Below the pieces are notes generated by a model. It saw only the letters and a program-made list of their open reading frames with translations. It did no database searches and was not told the origin of the DNA. A DNA stretch of 64,000 nt from Dehalococcoidia bacterium (GTDB lineage Bacteria; Chloroflexota; Dehalococcoidia; Dehalococcoidales; UBA3254): NCBI GenBank assembly GCA_025361145.1, contig JANYAV010000012.1, positions 78,830-142,829 of the forward strand, read 5' to 3'. Shown in pieces: positions 51,176-61,887 of the stretch; the stretch's first letter is position 1; each line of letters begins with the position of its first letter. Position numbers and translations under genes: made by a program.

Positions 51176-51584
51176 ATATCGTAAAATGCAAAAAGGTTCC
51201 ATGAGAGGCCAAGCTCATTCCGGTAACACCGTTGTCTTTGGTGCTTTCGGTCTTATGGCCATGGAGAACTCTTTTATTACAGATCGTCAGATTGAAGCAG
51301 CCAGACGTGCTATAACTCGTCATATCCGTCGCGGCGGTAATGTCTGGATTCGTATTTTCCCGGCTAAATCAATTACTCACAAACCGGCAGAAACCCGTAT
51401 GGGCAGCGGTAAAGGTTCTCCAGACCATTGGGTGGCTGTAGTTAAAGCCGGACGTGTTATGTTTGAAATGGCCGGCGTTGATGAGACCGTAGCTAAAGAA
51501 GCTATGCGCTTGGCAGCTATGAAACTGCCTATCAGTACTAAATTTGTTACTAAGGAATCCGGCGCCGCTGTTGGTGCCGTCTAA
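51153..51584 (+). CDS. rplP: 50S ribosomal protein L16
   Basis: 143 residues: [60 protein letters not shown]. It overlaps the rpsC end by 23 bases. Confidence 0.98.
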   Translation: MLQPKRVKYRKMQKGSMRGQAHSGNTVVFGAFGLMAMENSFITDRQIEAARRAITRHIRRGGNVWIRIFPAKSITHKPAETRMGSGKGSPDHWVAVVKAGRVMFEMAGVDETVAKEAMRLAAMKLPISTKFVTKESGAAVGAV

Positions 51585-51602
51585 TCAAAGGAGTAGGGTT
51601 AT

Positions 51603-51794
51603 ATGAAAGCTGAAGAAATGAGAGCACAGAGTGCCGAGGAGTTAACCAAGCGTGTTAATGATGCTCACGAAGAGCTGTTTAATTTGCGCTTCAGGTTGTC
51701 TACTCGTCAATTAGTGAATCATCGTGAGTTACCGAGAGTGAAGAAGGAGATAGCCAGACTGAATACCATAATTCGCGAAAAGCAGGCTAAGTAG
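51603..51794 (+). CDS. rpmC: 50S ribosomal protein L29
   Basis: 63 residues, helical: MKAEEMRAQSAEELTKRVND, LFNLRFRLSTRQLVNHRELPRVKKEIARLNTIIREK. AAAGGAG before the ATG. Confidence 0.97.
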   Translation: MKAEEMRAQSAEELTKRVNDAHEELFNLRFRLSTRQLVNHRELPRVKKEIARLNTIIREKQAK

Positions 51795-51847
51795 AGCCAG
51801 CAATAGTGGTTTGGTCAGGTTTTGGCTAATTCAGGAGAAGCAAGATA

Positions 51848-52129
51848 ATGGCAGGAAAACATAAAGTCAGACAGGGTCGCGTTATTAGCGATAAAATGCA
51901 AAAAACGGTAGTGGTGGAAGTGCAGAATACTGAGAAACATCCTCTCTATCATAAGAATATCATCACGACTGCCAAGTATAAGGCTCATGATGAGAATAAA
52001 ATCAGTAAGGTTGGGGATGTGGTCAAGATTATTGAAACTGCCCCGATTTCTCGCGATAAGAGATGGCGTGTGGCTGAAGTGATAATCAAATCTGAAGTCA
52101 TTGAAATCAAACCTACAGAAATTGTCTGA
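51848..52129 (+). CDS. rpsQ: 30S ribosomal protein S17
   Basis: 93 residues, OB fold: [62 protein letters not shown]. Confidence 0.97.
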   Translation: MAGKHKVRQGRVISDKMQKTVVVEVQNTEKHPLYHKNIITTAKYKAHDENKISKVGDVVKIIETAPISRDKRWRVAEVIIKSEVIEIKPTEIV

Positions 52130-52152
52130 AATTAATTTGGGGATGGATTATT

Positions 52153-52521
52153 ATGATTCAACATTATACTAGACTCAAAGTGGGAGATAATACTGGGGCT
52201 CGTTCTTTGATGTGCATGAATATTCTGGGCGGCAGCAATAAACAGTTCGCAGCCGTTGGAGATATTATTGTATGTGCCGTTAAGAAAGCCATTCCGAATG
52301 GGATGGTTAAGAAGGGCGAAGTTGTTAAAGCTGTTGTGGTTCGCTGCGCCAAACCTTATATAAGAGCAGATGGTTCCTTCATCCGTTTTGATGAGAACGC
52401 TGCTGTTATTTTAGCGGAAGGGAACAATCCCAAGGGAACACGTATATTTGGACCGGTAGCTCGCGAGCTTAGAGAGAAAAACTTTTCTAAGATCATATCG
52501 CTGGCGCCTGAGGTTTTATAA
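52153..52521 (+). CDS. rplN: 50S ribosomal protein L14
   Basis: 122 residues: [71 protein letters not shown]. It starts the spc segment. Confidence 0.98.
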   Translation: MIQHYTRLKVGDNTGARSLMCMNILGGSNKQFAAVGDIIVCAVKKAIPNGMVKKGEVVKAVVVRCAKPYIRADGSFIRFDENAAVILAEGNNPKGTRIFGPVARELREKNFSKIISLAPEVL

Positions 52522-52532
52522 GAAGGTTGGCT

Positions 52533-52844
52533 ATGAAAATCAAGAAAAACGATACGGTCCTCATTATATCCGGTAAGGATAAAGGCAAGAAAGGTAAAAT
52601 CCGCTTCGCATATCCGGAAGAGGATAAGATCATGGTCGAAGGCGTAAATATGATCAAGAAACACGCCAAAGCCAAAGCGCAAGTAAAACAGGCCGGCATT
52701 ATTGAGCGCGAAGCTCCCATTAAAGCTTCCAATGTTATGCTGATCTGTAGCAAATGCAACAAACCGGCCAGAATCGGTCTCCGGGTTCTTCAGGACGGTA
52801 AAAAAGCAAGATTCTGCCGCGTTTGCGGTGAGGTGGTTGAATAA
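52533..52844 (+). CDS. rplX: 50S ribosomal protein L24
   Basis: 103 residues from ATG 52533: KOW motif [20 protein letters not shown] and a C-terminal zinc-ribbon-like [11 protein letters not shown]...CRVCGEVVE, common in this family. Its TAA shares a base with the rplE ATG. Confidence 0.97.
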   Translation: MKIKKNDTVLIISGKDKGKKGKIRFAYPEEDKIMVEGVNMIKKHAKAKAQVKQAGIIEREAPIKASNVMLICSKCNKPARIGLRVLQDGKKARFCRVCGEVVE

Positions 52845-53386
52845 TGTTGCAATTTAAAGAAAAGTACAAGAAAGAAATCGTTCCGCAATTGATGGAGCGG
52901 TTGCAATTTACCAATGTAATGCAAGTCCCCCGTTTGGAAAAGATCGTTTTGAACATTGGTCTTGGTGAGGCTATTACCAATGCCAAGGCTCTGGAAGCCG
53001 GTGAAACAGATCTAGGGGCAATCACGGGGCAGCATCCAGTTATCACTCGTTCCAAGAGATCTATTTCTGCTTTTCGACTAAGAGTTGGCATGGCTATTGG
53101 TGTCAAAGTCACTCTGCGTGGTAAAAGAATGTGGGACTTCTACGAAAAGTTGGTCACCATCACTTTACCCCGGGTTAGAGAGTTCTCGGGCATACCGCGC
53201 AATGCCTTTGACGGCCGCGGAAATTATACCCTGGGATTTAAAGATCAGACCGTTTTCCCTGAAATAGAATTTGATAAAGTTGATAAAGTCCGCGGATTGG
53301 AAGTGGTTATCGTTACTACAGCAAAAACAGACGAAGAGGGCAGGACTCTACTGGAGTTATTAGGTATGCCCTTCGTTAAGGAATAA
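52844..53386 (+). CDS. rplE: 50S ribosomal protein L5
   Basis: 180 residues: [40 protein letters not shown] start, [36 protein letters not shown]. 5S rRNA binder. Coupled to rplX by TAATG overlap. Confidence 0.98.
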   Translation: MLQFKEKYKKEIVPQLMERLQFTNVMQVPRLEKIVLNIGLGEAITNAKALEAGETDLGAITGQHPVITRSKRSISAFRLRVGMAIGVKVTLRGKRMWDFYEKLVTITLPRVREFSGIPRNAFDGRGNYTLGFKDQTVFPEIEFDKVDKVRGLEVVIVTTAKTDEEGRTLLELLGMPFVKE

Positions 53387-53395
53387 GGATACAGA

Positions 53396-53581
53396 ATGGC
53401 TAAGACATCAAAAATTGTAAAATCTCAACGTCCGGCAAAATTTAAAGTGCAACAGCATAACCGTTGCGCGATATGTGGTCGACCTCGCGCTTATATGCGA
53501 AGATTCGGTACTTGTAGAATATGCTTCCGCGGGCTAGCTCTCGCTGGCCAGATCCCTGGAGTGAGAAAATCGAGCTGGTAG
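53396..53581 (+). CDS. rpsN: 30S ribosomal protein S14, zinc type
   Basis: 61 residues, the short zinc-binding S14 form with C24/C27 and C40/C43 ([20 protein letters not shown]), ending in GVRKSSW. Confidence 0.98.
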   Translation: MAKTSKIVKSQRPAKFKVQQHNRCAICGRPRAYMRRFGTCRICFRGLALAGQIPGVRKSSW

Positions 53582-53605
53582 TTAAAGCTGGCTAAGAGGT
53601 GAATA

Positions 53606-54004
53606 ATGGTTATAACTGATCAAATTGGAGATATGTTAACTCGTATTCGGAATGCCGCGACGGTCAGACACGATACCGTGGAGATGCCGGCTTCTAAATT
53701 AAAAGTCGCTGTTTTGAAGATCCTTAAAGAAGAGGGTTTTATAAACGATTTTGAGCTGGTCAAGGGCAAACCTGAGCGCTTGATAAAAATCAAACTTAGA
53801 TACAAAGATGACAACCAATCCATTATTAGCGGGATTGAGCGTGTGAGTAAACCAGGATTAAGGATATATACTCAGCATAACGAAATTCCTCGCGTTTACG
53901 GCGGGGTTGGCATAGCCATTTTGTCTACCCCCAAGGGTGTAATTACCGGGCAGAAAGCCCGCAAAGAAGGGGTTGGCGGAGAAGTTCTCTGCTATGTCTG
54001 GTAA
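53606..54004 (+). CDS. rpsH: 30S ribosomal protein S8
   Basis: 132 residues: DQIGDMLTRIRNAATVRHDTVEMPASKLK, GIERVSKPGLRIYTQHNEIPRVYGGVGIAILSTPKGV. A central-domain 16S binder. Confidence 0.98.
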   Translation: MVITDQIGDMLTRIRNAATVRHDTVEMPASKLKVAVLKILKEEGFINDFELVKGKPERLIKIKLRYKDDNQSIISGIERVSKPGLRIYTQHNEIPRVYGGVGIAILSTPKGVITGQKARKEGVGGEVLCYVW

Positions 54005-54025
54005 ATAAGACAGGGAGATATATAA

Positions 54026-54580
54026 ATGTCTAGAATAGGGCGTTTGCCTGTGATCGTACCGTCGGGAGTGACGGTTAATATCAAAGATAATCGGGTGACT
54101 GTGAAAGGTCCTAAAGGCGAAATTAGCCAGGAATTTGATCCTGCTATAACTGTAAAGCTAGAGGAAGGCAAACTAGTGGTTAGTCGTGGCAATGATTCTA
54201 AACAAGCCAGGGCTTTACATGGTTTGACTCGTGCTCTGCTTAATAACATGGTTACCGGTGTTACAAAGGGTTGGGAAAAGAGCTTGGAAATCGTTGGGGT
54301 GGGTTATCGCGCTGAGAAAGCCGGTGAAAAAATTTCAATGCGTCTGGGATTTTCACACGCGGTGGAAGTTTCACCCCTCCCCGGGGTTACATTGAGTATT
54401 GACGGTCCTACTAAAATTAAAGTGACTGGCGTTAATAAAGAAGTAGTTGGAGAAATGGCAGCTGAGTTGCGAGGAATTCGTCCGCCTGATGCCTATAAAG
54501 GCAAAGGCATCAGATATGCTGGTGAATCAGTACGCCTTAAGGCAGGCAAGGCCGGCAAAGCTGCAGGTAAGGGGAAATAA
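54026..54580 (+). CDS. rplF: 50S ribosomal protein L6
   Basis: 184 residues: [56 protein letters not shown]. The stop overlaps the rplR start (TAATG). Confidence 0.98.
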   Translation: MSRIGRLPVIVPSGVTVNIKDNRVTVKGPKGEISQEFDPAITVKLEEGKLVVSRGNDSKQARALHGLTRALLNNMVTGVTKGWEKSLEIVGVGYRAEKAGEKISMRLGFSHAVEVSPLPGVTLSIDGPTKIKVTGVNKEVVGEMAAELRGIRPPDAYKGKGIRYAGESVRLKAGKAGKAAGKGK

Positions 54581-54942
54581 TGAAAAGCAATACTAGATTA
54601 AGCCGCATAAGAAGACACGATCGAGTTCGCTCTAAGGTGGCGGGCACTACTGAAAGACCAAGGTTGTCGGTCTTCCGTAGTCTCAATCACATCTATGCCC
54701 AGGTGATCGATGACGTAAAAGGTGTTACCGTGGTATCTGCTTCTACCGTTGATCCTGAGGTCGTCGCTGGTCTGGAAGGCAAAGTCAAGAAATCACAGGC
54801 TGAAATGGTCGGACAGACCGTAGCTAAAAGAGCGATGGAAAAGGGCGTCGAGCAAGTAGTTTTTGATCGCGGCGGGTATAAATATAGCGGTCGGGTTCAG
54901 GCTCTGGCTGATGCAGCTCGTAAACAGGGATTAAAATTTTAA
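54580..54942 (+). CDS. rplR: 50S ribosomal protein L18
   Basis: 120 residues: [61 protein letters not shown]. 5S rRNA binder. Confidence 0.98.
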   Translation: MKSNTRLSRIRRHDRVRSKVAGTTERPRLSVFRSLNHIYAQVIDDVKGVTVVSASTVDPEVVAGLEGKVKKSQAEMVGQTVAKRAMEKGVEQVVFDRGGYKYSGRVQALADAARKQGLKF

Positions 54943-54957
54943 GAGGTAGTAAGACAG

Positions 54958-55482
54958 GTGAAAGAGGTTATTAGCAAAATAGACCCATCTGGATTGACTT
55001 TAAATGATAAGCTTATTTATATCAACCGAGTGGCTAAAGTGGTCAAGGGCGGTAAGCGCATGAGATTCAGCGCCCTCACTGTCACCGGCGACGGTAATGG
55101 TCATGTTGGCATCGGTATGGGCAAAGCCAATGAAGTGCCTGAAGCCATCGCCAAAGCCGGCGCGGTAGCTCGTAAGAATCTTATCCAAGTTACCTTGAGA
55201 GGCACTTCTATACCCCATGAAATTGAGTTTAAGTACGGCGCTGCGAAAGTTCTGCTTAAACCCGCCGCTCCCGGTACTGGTGTCATTGCCGGCGGCAGCG
55301 TCCGCGCTGTTCTAGAAGCCGCCGGGGTTAAGGATGTTTTAACCAAATCGATGGGCAGTTCTAATCGGATAAATGTTGCTAGAGCTACTTTGCTGGCCTT
55401 GCAAAGCCTCAAGAATCCTGCTGAAGAACTTGCTAGACGGAAATCAGCCCCCAAGGCGCAGGAGGTAGCTACCAGTGGCTAA
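54958..55482 (+). CDS. rpsE: 30S ribosomal protein S5
   Basis: 174 residues, GTG start. [44 protein letters not shown] dsRNA-binding segment and [29 protein letters not shown]. It overlaps rpmD by eight bases. Confidence 0.98.
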   Translation: MKEVISKIDPSGLTLNDKLIYINRVAKVVKGGKRMRFSALTVTGDGNGHVGIGMGKANEVPEAIAKAGAVARKNLIQVTLRGTSIPHEIEFKYGAAKVLLKPAAPGTGVIAGGSVRAVLEAAGVKDVLTKSMGSSNRINVARATLLALQSLKNPAEELARRKSAPKAQEVATSG

Positions 55483-55669
55483 ATTAAGAATTACTTTAGT
55501 GAAAAGTCCTAACGGCTATAGCCCGGACCAGGTAAGCACCGTAAGGACTCTGGGTTTACATAAAATTAATCAGTATGTTGTTCGCGAGGATTCCCTTTGT
55601 TTGCGCGGTCAGGTTATGAAAGTTAAACATCTTGTGATGGTGAAGGAAGAGACAAATGCAGCAGAATGA
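55475..55669 (+). CDS. rpmD: 50S ribosomal protein L30
   Basis: 64 residues, GTG start with CAGGAGG upstream: [39 protein letters not shown]. It overlaps both neighbours. Confidence 0.96.
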   Translation: MAKLRITLVKSPNGYSPDQVSTVRTLGLHKINQYVVREDSLCLRGQVMKVKHLVMVKEETNAAE

Positions 55670-56099
55670 TTTGTTCCCGGCCCCGGGTTCAAGAAAAAAT
55701 AGAAAGCGCGTCGGTAGGGGTAACGGCAGCGGTCACGGTACCTTCTCAGGCCGTGGTATTAAAGGTCAGAAATCACGCTCAGGCGTTCAAATCCAACGCG
55801 GCTTTGAAGGCGGCCAGCTTCCTATAATTAAACGTCTGCCCAGAAAGCGTGGGTTTTTTAATTTGAACAGGGTAGCGTATAGCCCTGTCAATGTTGGCTC
55901 TCTTAGTCTCTTTGCTGCAGGCAGTGAAGTTACACCTGAAAAATTGTTCGAAGCAGGGCTTATCGAATCCCTTGTTAAACCCGTTAAAGTTTTAGCCGAT
56001 GGCGAAATCACTAATGCTATTACTGTAAAGGCCAGCAAATTTTCAGCAGCCGCTAAAGCTAAGATCGAAGCCGCCGGCGGTAAAGTGGAGGAAATTTGA
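55656..56099 (+). CDS. rplO: 50S ribosomal protein L15
   Basis: 147 residues: PGSRKNRKRVGRGNGSGHGTFSGRGIKGQKSRSG-type Gly-rich start and FEGGQLPIIKRLPRKRGF. The stop overlaps the secY TTG start. Confidence 0.98.
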   Translation: MQQNDLFPAPGSRKNRKRVGRGNGSGHGTFSGRGIKGQKSRSGVQIQRGFEGGQLPIIKRLPRKRGFFNLNRVAYSPVNVGSLSLFAAGSEVTPEKLFEAGLIESLVKPVKVLADGEITNAITVKASKFSAAAKAKIEAAGGKVEEI

Positions 56100-57415
56100 G
56101 TAGTAATCCTAACCAGGGGATGCCCAGACTATTTCAAGCCATGAAGGATGCCTTCAGCCTGCCCGATCTGCGAACACGTATTCTATTTACTCTTGCAATG
56201 TTAATCGCTTTTCGTCTGGTAGCCCATATTCCTTTACCCGGCGTAGATCTGGACCAATTGGCTAAGGTATTCAGTCAGAACCAGCTTTTAGGAATGTTGG
56301 ATCTTTTTAGCGGCGGCGCTTTAAGGAAATTTAGCGTAGCTGCTATGGGTGTTTATCCTTATATTACAGCTACGATTATTATGACCATTTTGGTTCCTGT
56401 CATCCCCAAATTACAGGCTCTCTCTATGGAAGGGGAGTCCGGAAGAAACAAGATCAATATGATTTCTCACTGGTTGACCATTCCGTTGGGCGCTCTGGAA
56501 GCTTACGGACAGTTGACCTATTTAAGAAGCCAGGGAGTTATTGGTGACACTGCTATTCTAGCCATGGTTACTATGATAATTTCTATGGTCGCAGGTACAA
56601 TGCTACTGGTGTGGTTTGGCGAATTAATTACAGAACACGGTATCGGTAACGGTATCTCTATCATAATTTTCGGTGGTATCGTAGCCAGTTATCCTCAATT
56701 AATAAGTCAGGCTAGTTTGATCGGTAGCGGTAATGTTTTCGGTCTGGTCTTCTTCGCCTTGATTTTGTTAGCTACAGTAATCATAATTGTTATTTTTACA
56801 GAAGCCCACAGACGTATCCCTGTACAATACGCCAAGAGTGTTTTTCGCGGCGGTAAAATGTACAAACAGTCCGGCGCAACCCATATTCCTTTAAGGGTCA
56901 ACACCGCCGGTATGATCCCTCTTATCTTTGCCATGTCTCTGGTGCTTTTCCCAGGTATCGTGGCTACCTATTTTATGGGTCCCGCTGACGCGCCTAACTT
57001 TGCTAATGCAATTTATAAATGGTTTAGTCCTAATACAGCTTTACCCATTGGCATATTTTATTGGGCGCTTTATTTCCTGCTGACTATTGGTTTTGCTTTC
57101 TTCTATACCTATATAATCTTCCAGCAGCAGGATTTGCCCGGGACCTTACAAAAACAAGGTGGATTTATTCCAGGGATTCGTCCCGGCTCACAGACTAAAA
57201 AATATTTGGATAGTGTAATTGGCCATATTACTTGGGCTGGTGCTCTTTTCCTGGGTTTGGTAGCGGTAGTACCTTTTCTCGCCCAGGTTTTAACCGGTAT
57301 AAACCTGCAATTTTCCAGCATGGGCTTAATCATTGTGGTTGGTGTTGTTCTGGATACCATGAAACAACTTGAATCTCAATTAGTTATGCGCCGCTATGAA
57401 GGCTTTATCAAATAG
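56096..57415 (+). CDS. secY: Preprotein translocase subunit SecY
   Basis: 439 residues with ten membrane segments; the protein-conducting channel. TTG start inside the rplO stop region, with GGAGG upstream. ITATIIMTILVPVIPKLQAL, HGIGNGISIIIFGGIVASYP, RIPVQYAK and FIPGIRPGSQTKKYLD are family marks. Works with SecE (32303). Confidence 0.98.
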   Translation: MSSNPNQGMPRLFQAMKDAFSLPDLRTRILFTLAMLIAFRLVAHIPLPGVDLDQLAKVFSQNQLLGMLDLFSGGALRKFSVAAMGVYPYITATIIMTILVPVIPKLQALSMEGESGRNKINMISHWLTIPLGALEAYGQLTYLRSQGVIGDTAILAMVTMIISMVAGTMLLVWFGELITEHGIGNGISIIIFGGIVASYPQLISQASLIGSGNVFGLVFFALILLATVIIIVIFTEAHRRIPVQYAKSVFRGGKMYKQSGATHIPLRVNTAGMIPLIFAMSLVLFPGIVATYFMGPADAPNFANAIYKWFSPNTALPIGIFYWALYFLLTIGFAFFYTYIIFQQQDLPGTLQKQGGFIPGIRPGSQTKKYLDSVIGHITWAGALFLGLVAVVPFLAQVLTGINLQFSSMGLIIVVGVVLDTMKQLESQLVMRRYEGFIK

Positions 57416-57435
57416 TATATGAGGATTAAATACAT

Positions 57436-58095
57436 ATGTATCTAGTCTTATTAGGCGCTCCGGGAGCAGGTAAAGGAACCCAGGCAGCTACTTTGACCAA
57501 GGAACTGAAATTGGCGCATATCGCCTCTGGTGATTTATTCCGGCAAGCCTTGTCCAAAGGAACTGAATTGGGTCTTCAGGCTAAAGCCTATATGGAGAAA
57601 GGCCAGTTAGTTCCTAACGAGGTTACTATAAAAATGGTTCTGGACCGTATTACCGCTCCCGATTGTGCAGCCGGGATCATTTTAGATGGTTTTCCCCGCA
57701 ATGTAGAACAGGCCAAAGCCTTGGATGAAGCCTTGAAAGCTCAGAAGAAAGGCATTGACAAGGCTGTTTATATTAAGGTGTCTGAGGCTGAATTATTAAA
57801 GAGACTGACCGGGCGCTGGATCTGCCGCAGTTGTCAGGCTCCTTATCACGAGGTTTCCTCCCCCTCCCGGGTAAAGGGAAAATGTGACAAATGCGGCTGT
57901 GAGCTTTATCAGAGGGCTGATGATAACACCGAAACCATAAAGAAGAGACTGGTAGTTTTCTTCGCTGAAACAGCTCCATTAATTGAGTATTATTCTAAAG
58001 TCGGTAAGCTTATAGAAGTTCAGGGCGAAGGAAGTATGCAAGATATCGGCGCGCGAATTATAGCTGCGCTTAAAGTTAAAAAATCGAATAATTAA
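57436..58095 (+). CDS. adk: Adenylate kinase, zinc-LID long form
   Basis: 219 residues: P-loop GAPGAGKGTQ (8-17), SGDLFRQAL, DGFPRNVEQA. The LID carries C130, C133, C150 and C153 (CRSC...CDKC), a structural zinc site. The stop overlaps the map ATG. Confidence 0.98.
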   Translation: MYLVLLGAPGAGKGTQAATLTKELKLAHIASGDLFRQALSKGTELGLQAKAYMEKGQLVPNEVTIKMVLDRITAPDCAAGIILDGFPRNVEQAKALDEALKAQKKGIDKAVYIKVSEAELLKRLTGRWICRSCQAPYHEVSSPSRVKGKCDKCGCELYQRADDNTETIKKRLVVFFAETAPLIEYYSKVGKLIEVQGEGSMQDIGARIIAALKVKKSNN

Positions 58096-58844
58096 TGGCT
58101 ATAACAATTAAATCTGAGCGAGAGATTGTCTTGATGAGGCAGGCCGGGAAAATAGTGGCCACAGTGCTCGCACAGCTGGTTGAAGCGGTTCGGCCAGGTT
58201 TAAAAACTAAAGAATTGGATGTCATTGCTGAGAGAGAAATCCGACTGATGGGTGGGGTGCCCTCATTTAAAGGCTATCACGGATATCCTGCAAGTGTATG
58301 TGTCTCAATTAATGATGAGATTGTACACGGGATTCCTGGAGAGCGGGTAATACAGACTGGCGATATTGTATCGTTGGATTTGGGAGCCATCTATCAGGGA
58401 TTTCAAGGTGATGCCGCACGCACTATCGGGGTTGGTGCCTTAAGCTTGCAGGCAGAAGCTTTAATGCAGGCCACTCAAGGGGCTTTACAAGCTGGTATAC
58501 AGATGGCTCGGCGGGGTAATCATCTGGGAGATATATCAGCCGCAGTCCAGCGGTATACTGAGTCGAAGGGTTTTGCTGTAGTTCGCGAATATACCGGACA
58601 TGGTATAGGCCGCGAGATGCATGAAGAGCCGTTAATTCCCAATTTTGGCTCACCTGGCACTGGACCCTTATTGAAAAAAGGCATGACCCTGGCGATCGAA
58701 CCGATGTTGAATGCCGGAGATTGGCGGACCAGATTGGGAAGCAATAAATGGACGGTTTCGACAATAGACGGAAGTTTATCAGCGCACTTTGAAAATACAG
58801 TTTTAATCACTAATGGCGATGCCGAGGTACTAACCGTAGTTTAG
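58095..58844 (+). CDS. map: Methionine aminopeptidase, type I
   Basis: 249 residues. Metal site residues are in VSLDLGAIYQGFQGDAART (two Asp), YTGHGIGREMHEEP (His) and TLAIEPM (Glu); the last Glu is in HFENTVLI. It removes initiator Met from nascent chains. Between adk and infA, the usual spc order. Confidence 0.98.
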   Translation: MAITIKSEREIVLMRQAGKIVATVLAQLVEAVRPGLKTKELDVIAEREIRLMGGVPSFKGYHGYPASVCVSINDEIVHGIPGERVIQTGDIVSLDLGAIYQGFQGDAARTIGVGALSLQAEALMQATQGALQAGIQMARRGNHLGDISAAVQRYTESKGFAVVREYTGHGIGREMHEEPLIPNFGSPGTGPLLKKGMTLAIEPMLNAGDWRTRLGSNKWTVSTIDGSLSAHFENTVLITNGDAEVLTVV

Positions 58845-58874
58845 CCCAAATAATAGATTTGATAACGGGAGTAT

Positions 58875-59093
58875 ATGTCGAAAAAAGAGGCAATAGAAGT
58901 TGAAGGTACGGTTGTTGAGGCTCTACCCAACGCTAATTTCTGGGTTGAACTGCCTAATGCCCATAGGGTATTAGCGCATATTTCAGGCCGTATGAGGATG
59001 CACTACATTCGTATACTTCCCGGAGATAGGGTGTTAATCGAGTTATCTCCTTATGATCTGTCACGGGGTAGGATTACTTACCGCTTGGAATAG
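58875..59093 (+). CDS. infA: Translation initiation factor IF-1
   Basis: 72 residues, OB fold: [62 protein letters not shown]. Confidence 0.98.
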   Translation: MSKKEAIEVEGTVVEALPNANFWVELPNAHRVLAHISGRMRMHYIRILPGDRVLIELSPYDLSRGRITYRLE

Positions 59094-59116
59094 AAAATAG
59101 GGAAAACTGGATTATT

Positions 59117-59137
59117 TGTACTCATTTGTAGTACAAT
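59117..59137 (+). promoter_or_regulatory. Inverted repeat / -10-like element between infA and rpmJ
   Basis: TTGTACT-CATTTGT-AGTACAA forms a seven-pair hairpin; its distal arm contains TACAAT, a -10-like sequence with no good -35. A second weak GC hairpin (CCGGC...GCCGG, near 59167-59192) follows. The 126-base gap is long for this operon, so an internal promoter or processing site is possible. Confidence 0.35.
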
Positions 59138-59219
59138 ATTACGTTGCGTCTGAAAAGGCTAGTAAAACCGGCAAACATTTCGAGGCCGGCTAAAAATAGA
59201 TAAGGTTGAGAGATTAACT

Positions 59220-59333
59220 ATGAAAGTTAGAACTTCAGTTAAAACTAGATGTGAAAAATGCCGCGTTATCAAGAGACATGGGATTGTTAGAGTGATCTGC
59301 CCCAATCCCAAACATAAGCAGAAGCAGGGTTAG
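59220..59333 (+). CDS. rpmJ: 50S ribosomal protein L36
   Basis: 37 residues: [21 protein letters not shown], then [13 protein letters not shown]. Zinc form with C11, C14, C27 and H32. Start ATG 59220, stop TAG at 59331-59333. Confidence 0.97.
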   Translation: MKVRTSVKTRCEKCRVIKRHGIVRVICPNPKHKQKQG

Positions 59334-59354
59334 AAGGACAAGGAGGAAGTTTTA

Positions 59355-59744
59355 ATGCCGCGTATTTCTGGTGTGGATATACCCCGTAATAAACAGGTTT
59401 GGGTCTCGCTACAATATTTATATGGCGTTGGACCTACAAATAGTAAGACTATTCTGGATAAGGCTGGTATTAAGCACGAAACCAAAGCTGATGCCTTAAC
59501 GGAAGAAGAGATTGCCAAAATTCGTGAGGTTATCGATAGAGAAGTCCCGGTAGAGGGTGATCTTCGCAAAGAGATCAATCAGAATATCCGCCGTTTGATT
59601 GAGGTCGGTTGCTACCGTGGCACTCGCCATCGCCGTAGTCTACCGGTCAGAGGCCAAAGGACTAGGACCAATGCCCGCACCAGAAGAGGTACTAGAAAGA
59701 CTGTGGCAGGACGCGGTCAGAAACGCGGCGCTACCAAGAAATAA
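59355..59744 (+). CDS. rpsM: 30S ribosomal protein S13
   Basis: 129 residues: [57 protein letters not shown] tail. AGGAGG before the ATG. Confidence 0.98.
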   Translation: MPRISGVDIPRNKQVWVSLQYLYGVGPTNSKTILDKAGIKHETKADALTEEEIAKIREVIDREVPVEGDLRKEINQNIRRLIEVGCYRGTRHRRSLPVRGQRTRTNARTRRGTRKTVAGRGQKRGATKK

Positions 59745-59801
59745 TAATTAACATCGAATATATGAATTTGCACTTGTTGCTGGATAATTCAGGAGGAACA
59801 A

Positions 59802-60188
59802 ATGGCCAAGCAGGCTAAAACAAAAAGAAGAGAGAAAAAGTCGGTAGTAAATGGTAAGGCTTTTATTCAGTCTACATTTAACAATACCATTGTTACTCTA
59901 TCCGATCCTCAGGGCAATGTACTTTCCTGGGGTAGTGCCGGTTCATCCGGATTTAAGGGTTCACGTAAAGGCACGCCTTACGCTGCTCAGATGGCTGCGC
60001 AGGGAGCTGCCCGCAAGGCCATGGAACAGGGCTTGCGTCAGATTGAAGTCTTTGTAAAGGGCCCCGGCAGTGGACGTGAAGCGGCTATTCGCTCTCTTCA
60101 GAGTTCCGGTCTGTATATCACGATTATCAGAGACATTACCCCTATTCCTCATAACGGTTGTCGACCTCCCAAGAGACGGAGAGTATAG
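59802..60188 (+). CDS. rpsK: 30S ribosomal protein S11
   Basis: 128 residues: [60 protein letters not shown] end. AGGAGG before the ATG. Confidence 0.98.
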   Translation: MAKQAKTKRREKKSVVNGKAFIQSTFNNTIVTLSDPQGNVLSWGSAGSSGFKGSRKGTPYAAQMAAQGAARKAMEQGLRQIEVFVKGPGSGREAAIRSLQSSGLYITIIRDITPIPHNGCRPPKRRRV

Positions 60189-60196
60189 GAGCTGAA

Positions 60197-60823
60197 ATGG
60201 CAAGATTAACTGGACCTGTATGTAGATTATGCCGCCGTAGCGGTGATAAGTTAATGTTAAAAGGTGATCGGTGTTTCGGCCCTAAATGTGCCGCTGACAA
60301 ACGTAATAAACCACCTGGACCTCATGCTGTAACACGCAGAAGAATGTCTGATAGAGGCGTACAGCTCAGAGAAAAACAGAAAGCCAAGTATGTATATGGT
60401 TTATTCGAGCGCCAGTTTAAGAGATTTTTCAGTGAGGCTGAGAAACAGGTCGGTATCACCGGTAATAACCTGGTTGTAATGTTGGAACGCCGCCTTGATA
60501 ACGCTGTTTATAAATTGGGTTTTGCCGATTCTCGTTCCCAGGCTCGTCAGTTAGTGTTGCATGGTCATATTCTGGTCAACGATCATAAACTTAATGTTGC
60601 TTCCGCTCTAGTCAATCAAGGTGACACCATTAAATGGCGCGAAGGTAGCAAGAAGACTGAATATTACAAGATTATTCTTGAGAATATAAAAGCTAAGAAT
60701 GTGCCTGCTTGGTTAAGCTTGGATCGTGCGACTTTAGTCGGCCAGGTAATCGGTATGCCCTCATCTGATGTTGTCGAAGCTAAGTTTGAACCTACCAGTG
60801 TAGTCGAGTGGTATTCTAGATAA
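60197..60823 (+). CDS. rpsD: 30S ribosomal protein S4, zinc form
   Basis: 208 residues from ATG 60197 (TAGGAGC site); an earlier in-frame ATG lies inside rpsK. Cys at 9, 12, 26 and 31 form the C+ zinc knuckle. S4 RNA-binding core: LERRLDNAVYKLGFADSRSQARQLVLHGHILVN. Early 16S assembly protein. Confidence 0.97.
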   Translation: MARLTGPVCRLCRRSGDKLMLKGDRCFGPKCAADKRNKPPGPHAVTRRRMSDRGVQLREKQKAKYVYGLFERQFKRFFSEAEKQVGITGNNLVVMLERRLDNAVYKLGFADSRSQARQLVLHGHILVNDHKLNVASALVNQGDTIKWREGSKKTEYYKIILENIKAKNVPAWLSLDRATLVGQVIGMPSSDVVEAKFEPTSVVEWYSR

Positions 60824-60856
60824 AATTTTCCGGTAAGTAGAAATGGAGGTAGTACC

Positions 60857-61840
60857 TTGTCTCCTTTAACATTACCTCGAATAGAGTGTATAGAGAACAA
60901 AGGTAACTTTGGCCGCTTTTCGGTCGAGCCCCTTGATAAAGGGATCGGGGTTACTCTGGGTAACTCGCTGCGGCGTATGCTGCTCGGTTATCTGCCCGGT
61001 GCTGCCATTACCTCAGTTAAAATCGAAGGCGTTCAGCATGAGTTTTCGACCATACCTGATGTAAAAGAAGATACCATTGAGTTTTTACTGAACGTTAAGG
61101 CTATTCGCTTAAAGGCTCTCTCTGGCCGGCCAGGTAAACTGGTTATGGAAGTCAATCGGGAAGGCGAAGTACACGCCTCTGATATACAAGGCTCTGATGA
61201 TTTTGATATTGTCAATCCTGATCAGTATTTAGCGGCTCTGGATTCTAAGGACGCTAAACTGTATGTCGAGTTTAATGTTGAATTGGGTGAAGGTTTTAGA
61301 CAGGCTGATACCAATGCCAATTTACCTATTGGTGTGATACCGGTAGATGCCATTTTTACACCTATACGTAAAGTTAATTTCACCATTGAACCTGTTCATA
61401 TTGGCCGTGAGACCAGCCGGGAACGTATGTACCTGGACGTTTGGACAGACGGTACTATTTCACCATTAGAGGCGGTTAGTAGAAGTTCGGACTTGCTCGT
61501 ACAGCAGTTAACTCCTTTTGTCGCTTTGGCCCAGGCTTCTCAGATTAAAATTGAACAAAAATCTATTGCCGCTGCTATACCGGATGAAAAATATAATATG
61601 CCCGTGGAAGAGTTGGATCTATCTGTCCGGACTATGAATAGCTTGCGCCGGGGTGGTATCACTACCGTCGGTGAATTGGTTTCTAAGGGCGAAAAAGAAC
61701 TTTTATCCTTGAGGAATTTCGGACAGAAGTCTCGTCAGGAAGTAGAAGAGCGATTGAAAGCTTTGGGTATGACCTTAGCCCTAAGTGGTAAGGGTCCAGA
61801 AGATTCTGTTGAGGATGACACCGAGGAAGATGAAGTTTAG
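60857..61840 (+). CDS. rpoA: RNA polymerase alpha subunit
   Basis: 327 residues, TTG start with GGAGGT upstream. NTD (GVTLGNSLRRMLLGYLPGAAI dimer interface) and CTD (LDLSVRTMNSLRRGGITTVGEL; LRNFGQKSRQEVEERL) for UP-element and activator contact. An acidic tail ends the protein. Confidence 0.98.
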   Translation: MSPLTLPRIECIENKGNFGRFSVEPLDKGIGVTLGNSLRRMLLGYLPGAAITSVKIEGVQHEFSTIPDVKEDTIEFLLNVKAIRLKALSGRPGKLVMEVNREGEVHASDIQGSDDFDIVNPDQYLAALDSKDAKLYVEFNVELGEGFRQADTNANLPIGVIPVDAIFTPIRKVNFTIEPVHIGRETSRERMYLDVWTDGTISPLEAVSRSSDLLVQQLTPFVALAQASQIKIEQKSIAAAIPDEKYNMPVEELDLSVRTMNSLRRGGITTVGELVSKGEKELLSLRNFGQKSRQEVEERLKALGMTLALSGKGPEDSVEDDTEEDEV

Positions 61841-61887
61841 CTCTATTTGGTATTAATGATTCACAAATTTGCTGAGGAAGAATAAAT

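Noticed and set aside
60158..60196. Upstream in-frame start for rpsD
   Set aside because: Inside rpsK; the conserved MARLTGP start at 60197 has its own ribosome site.
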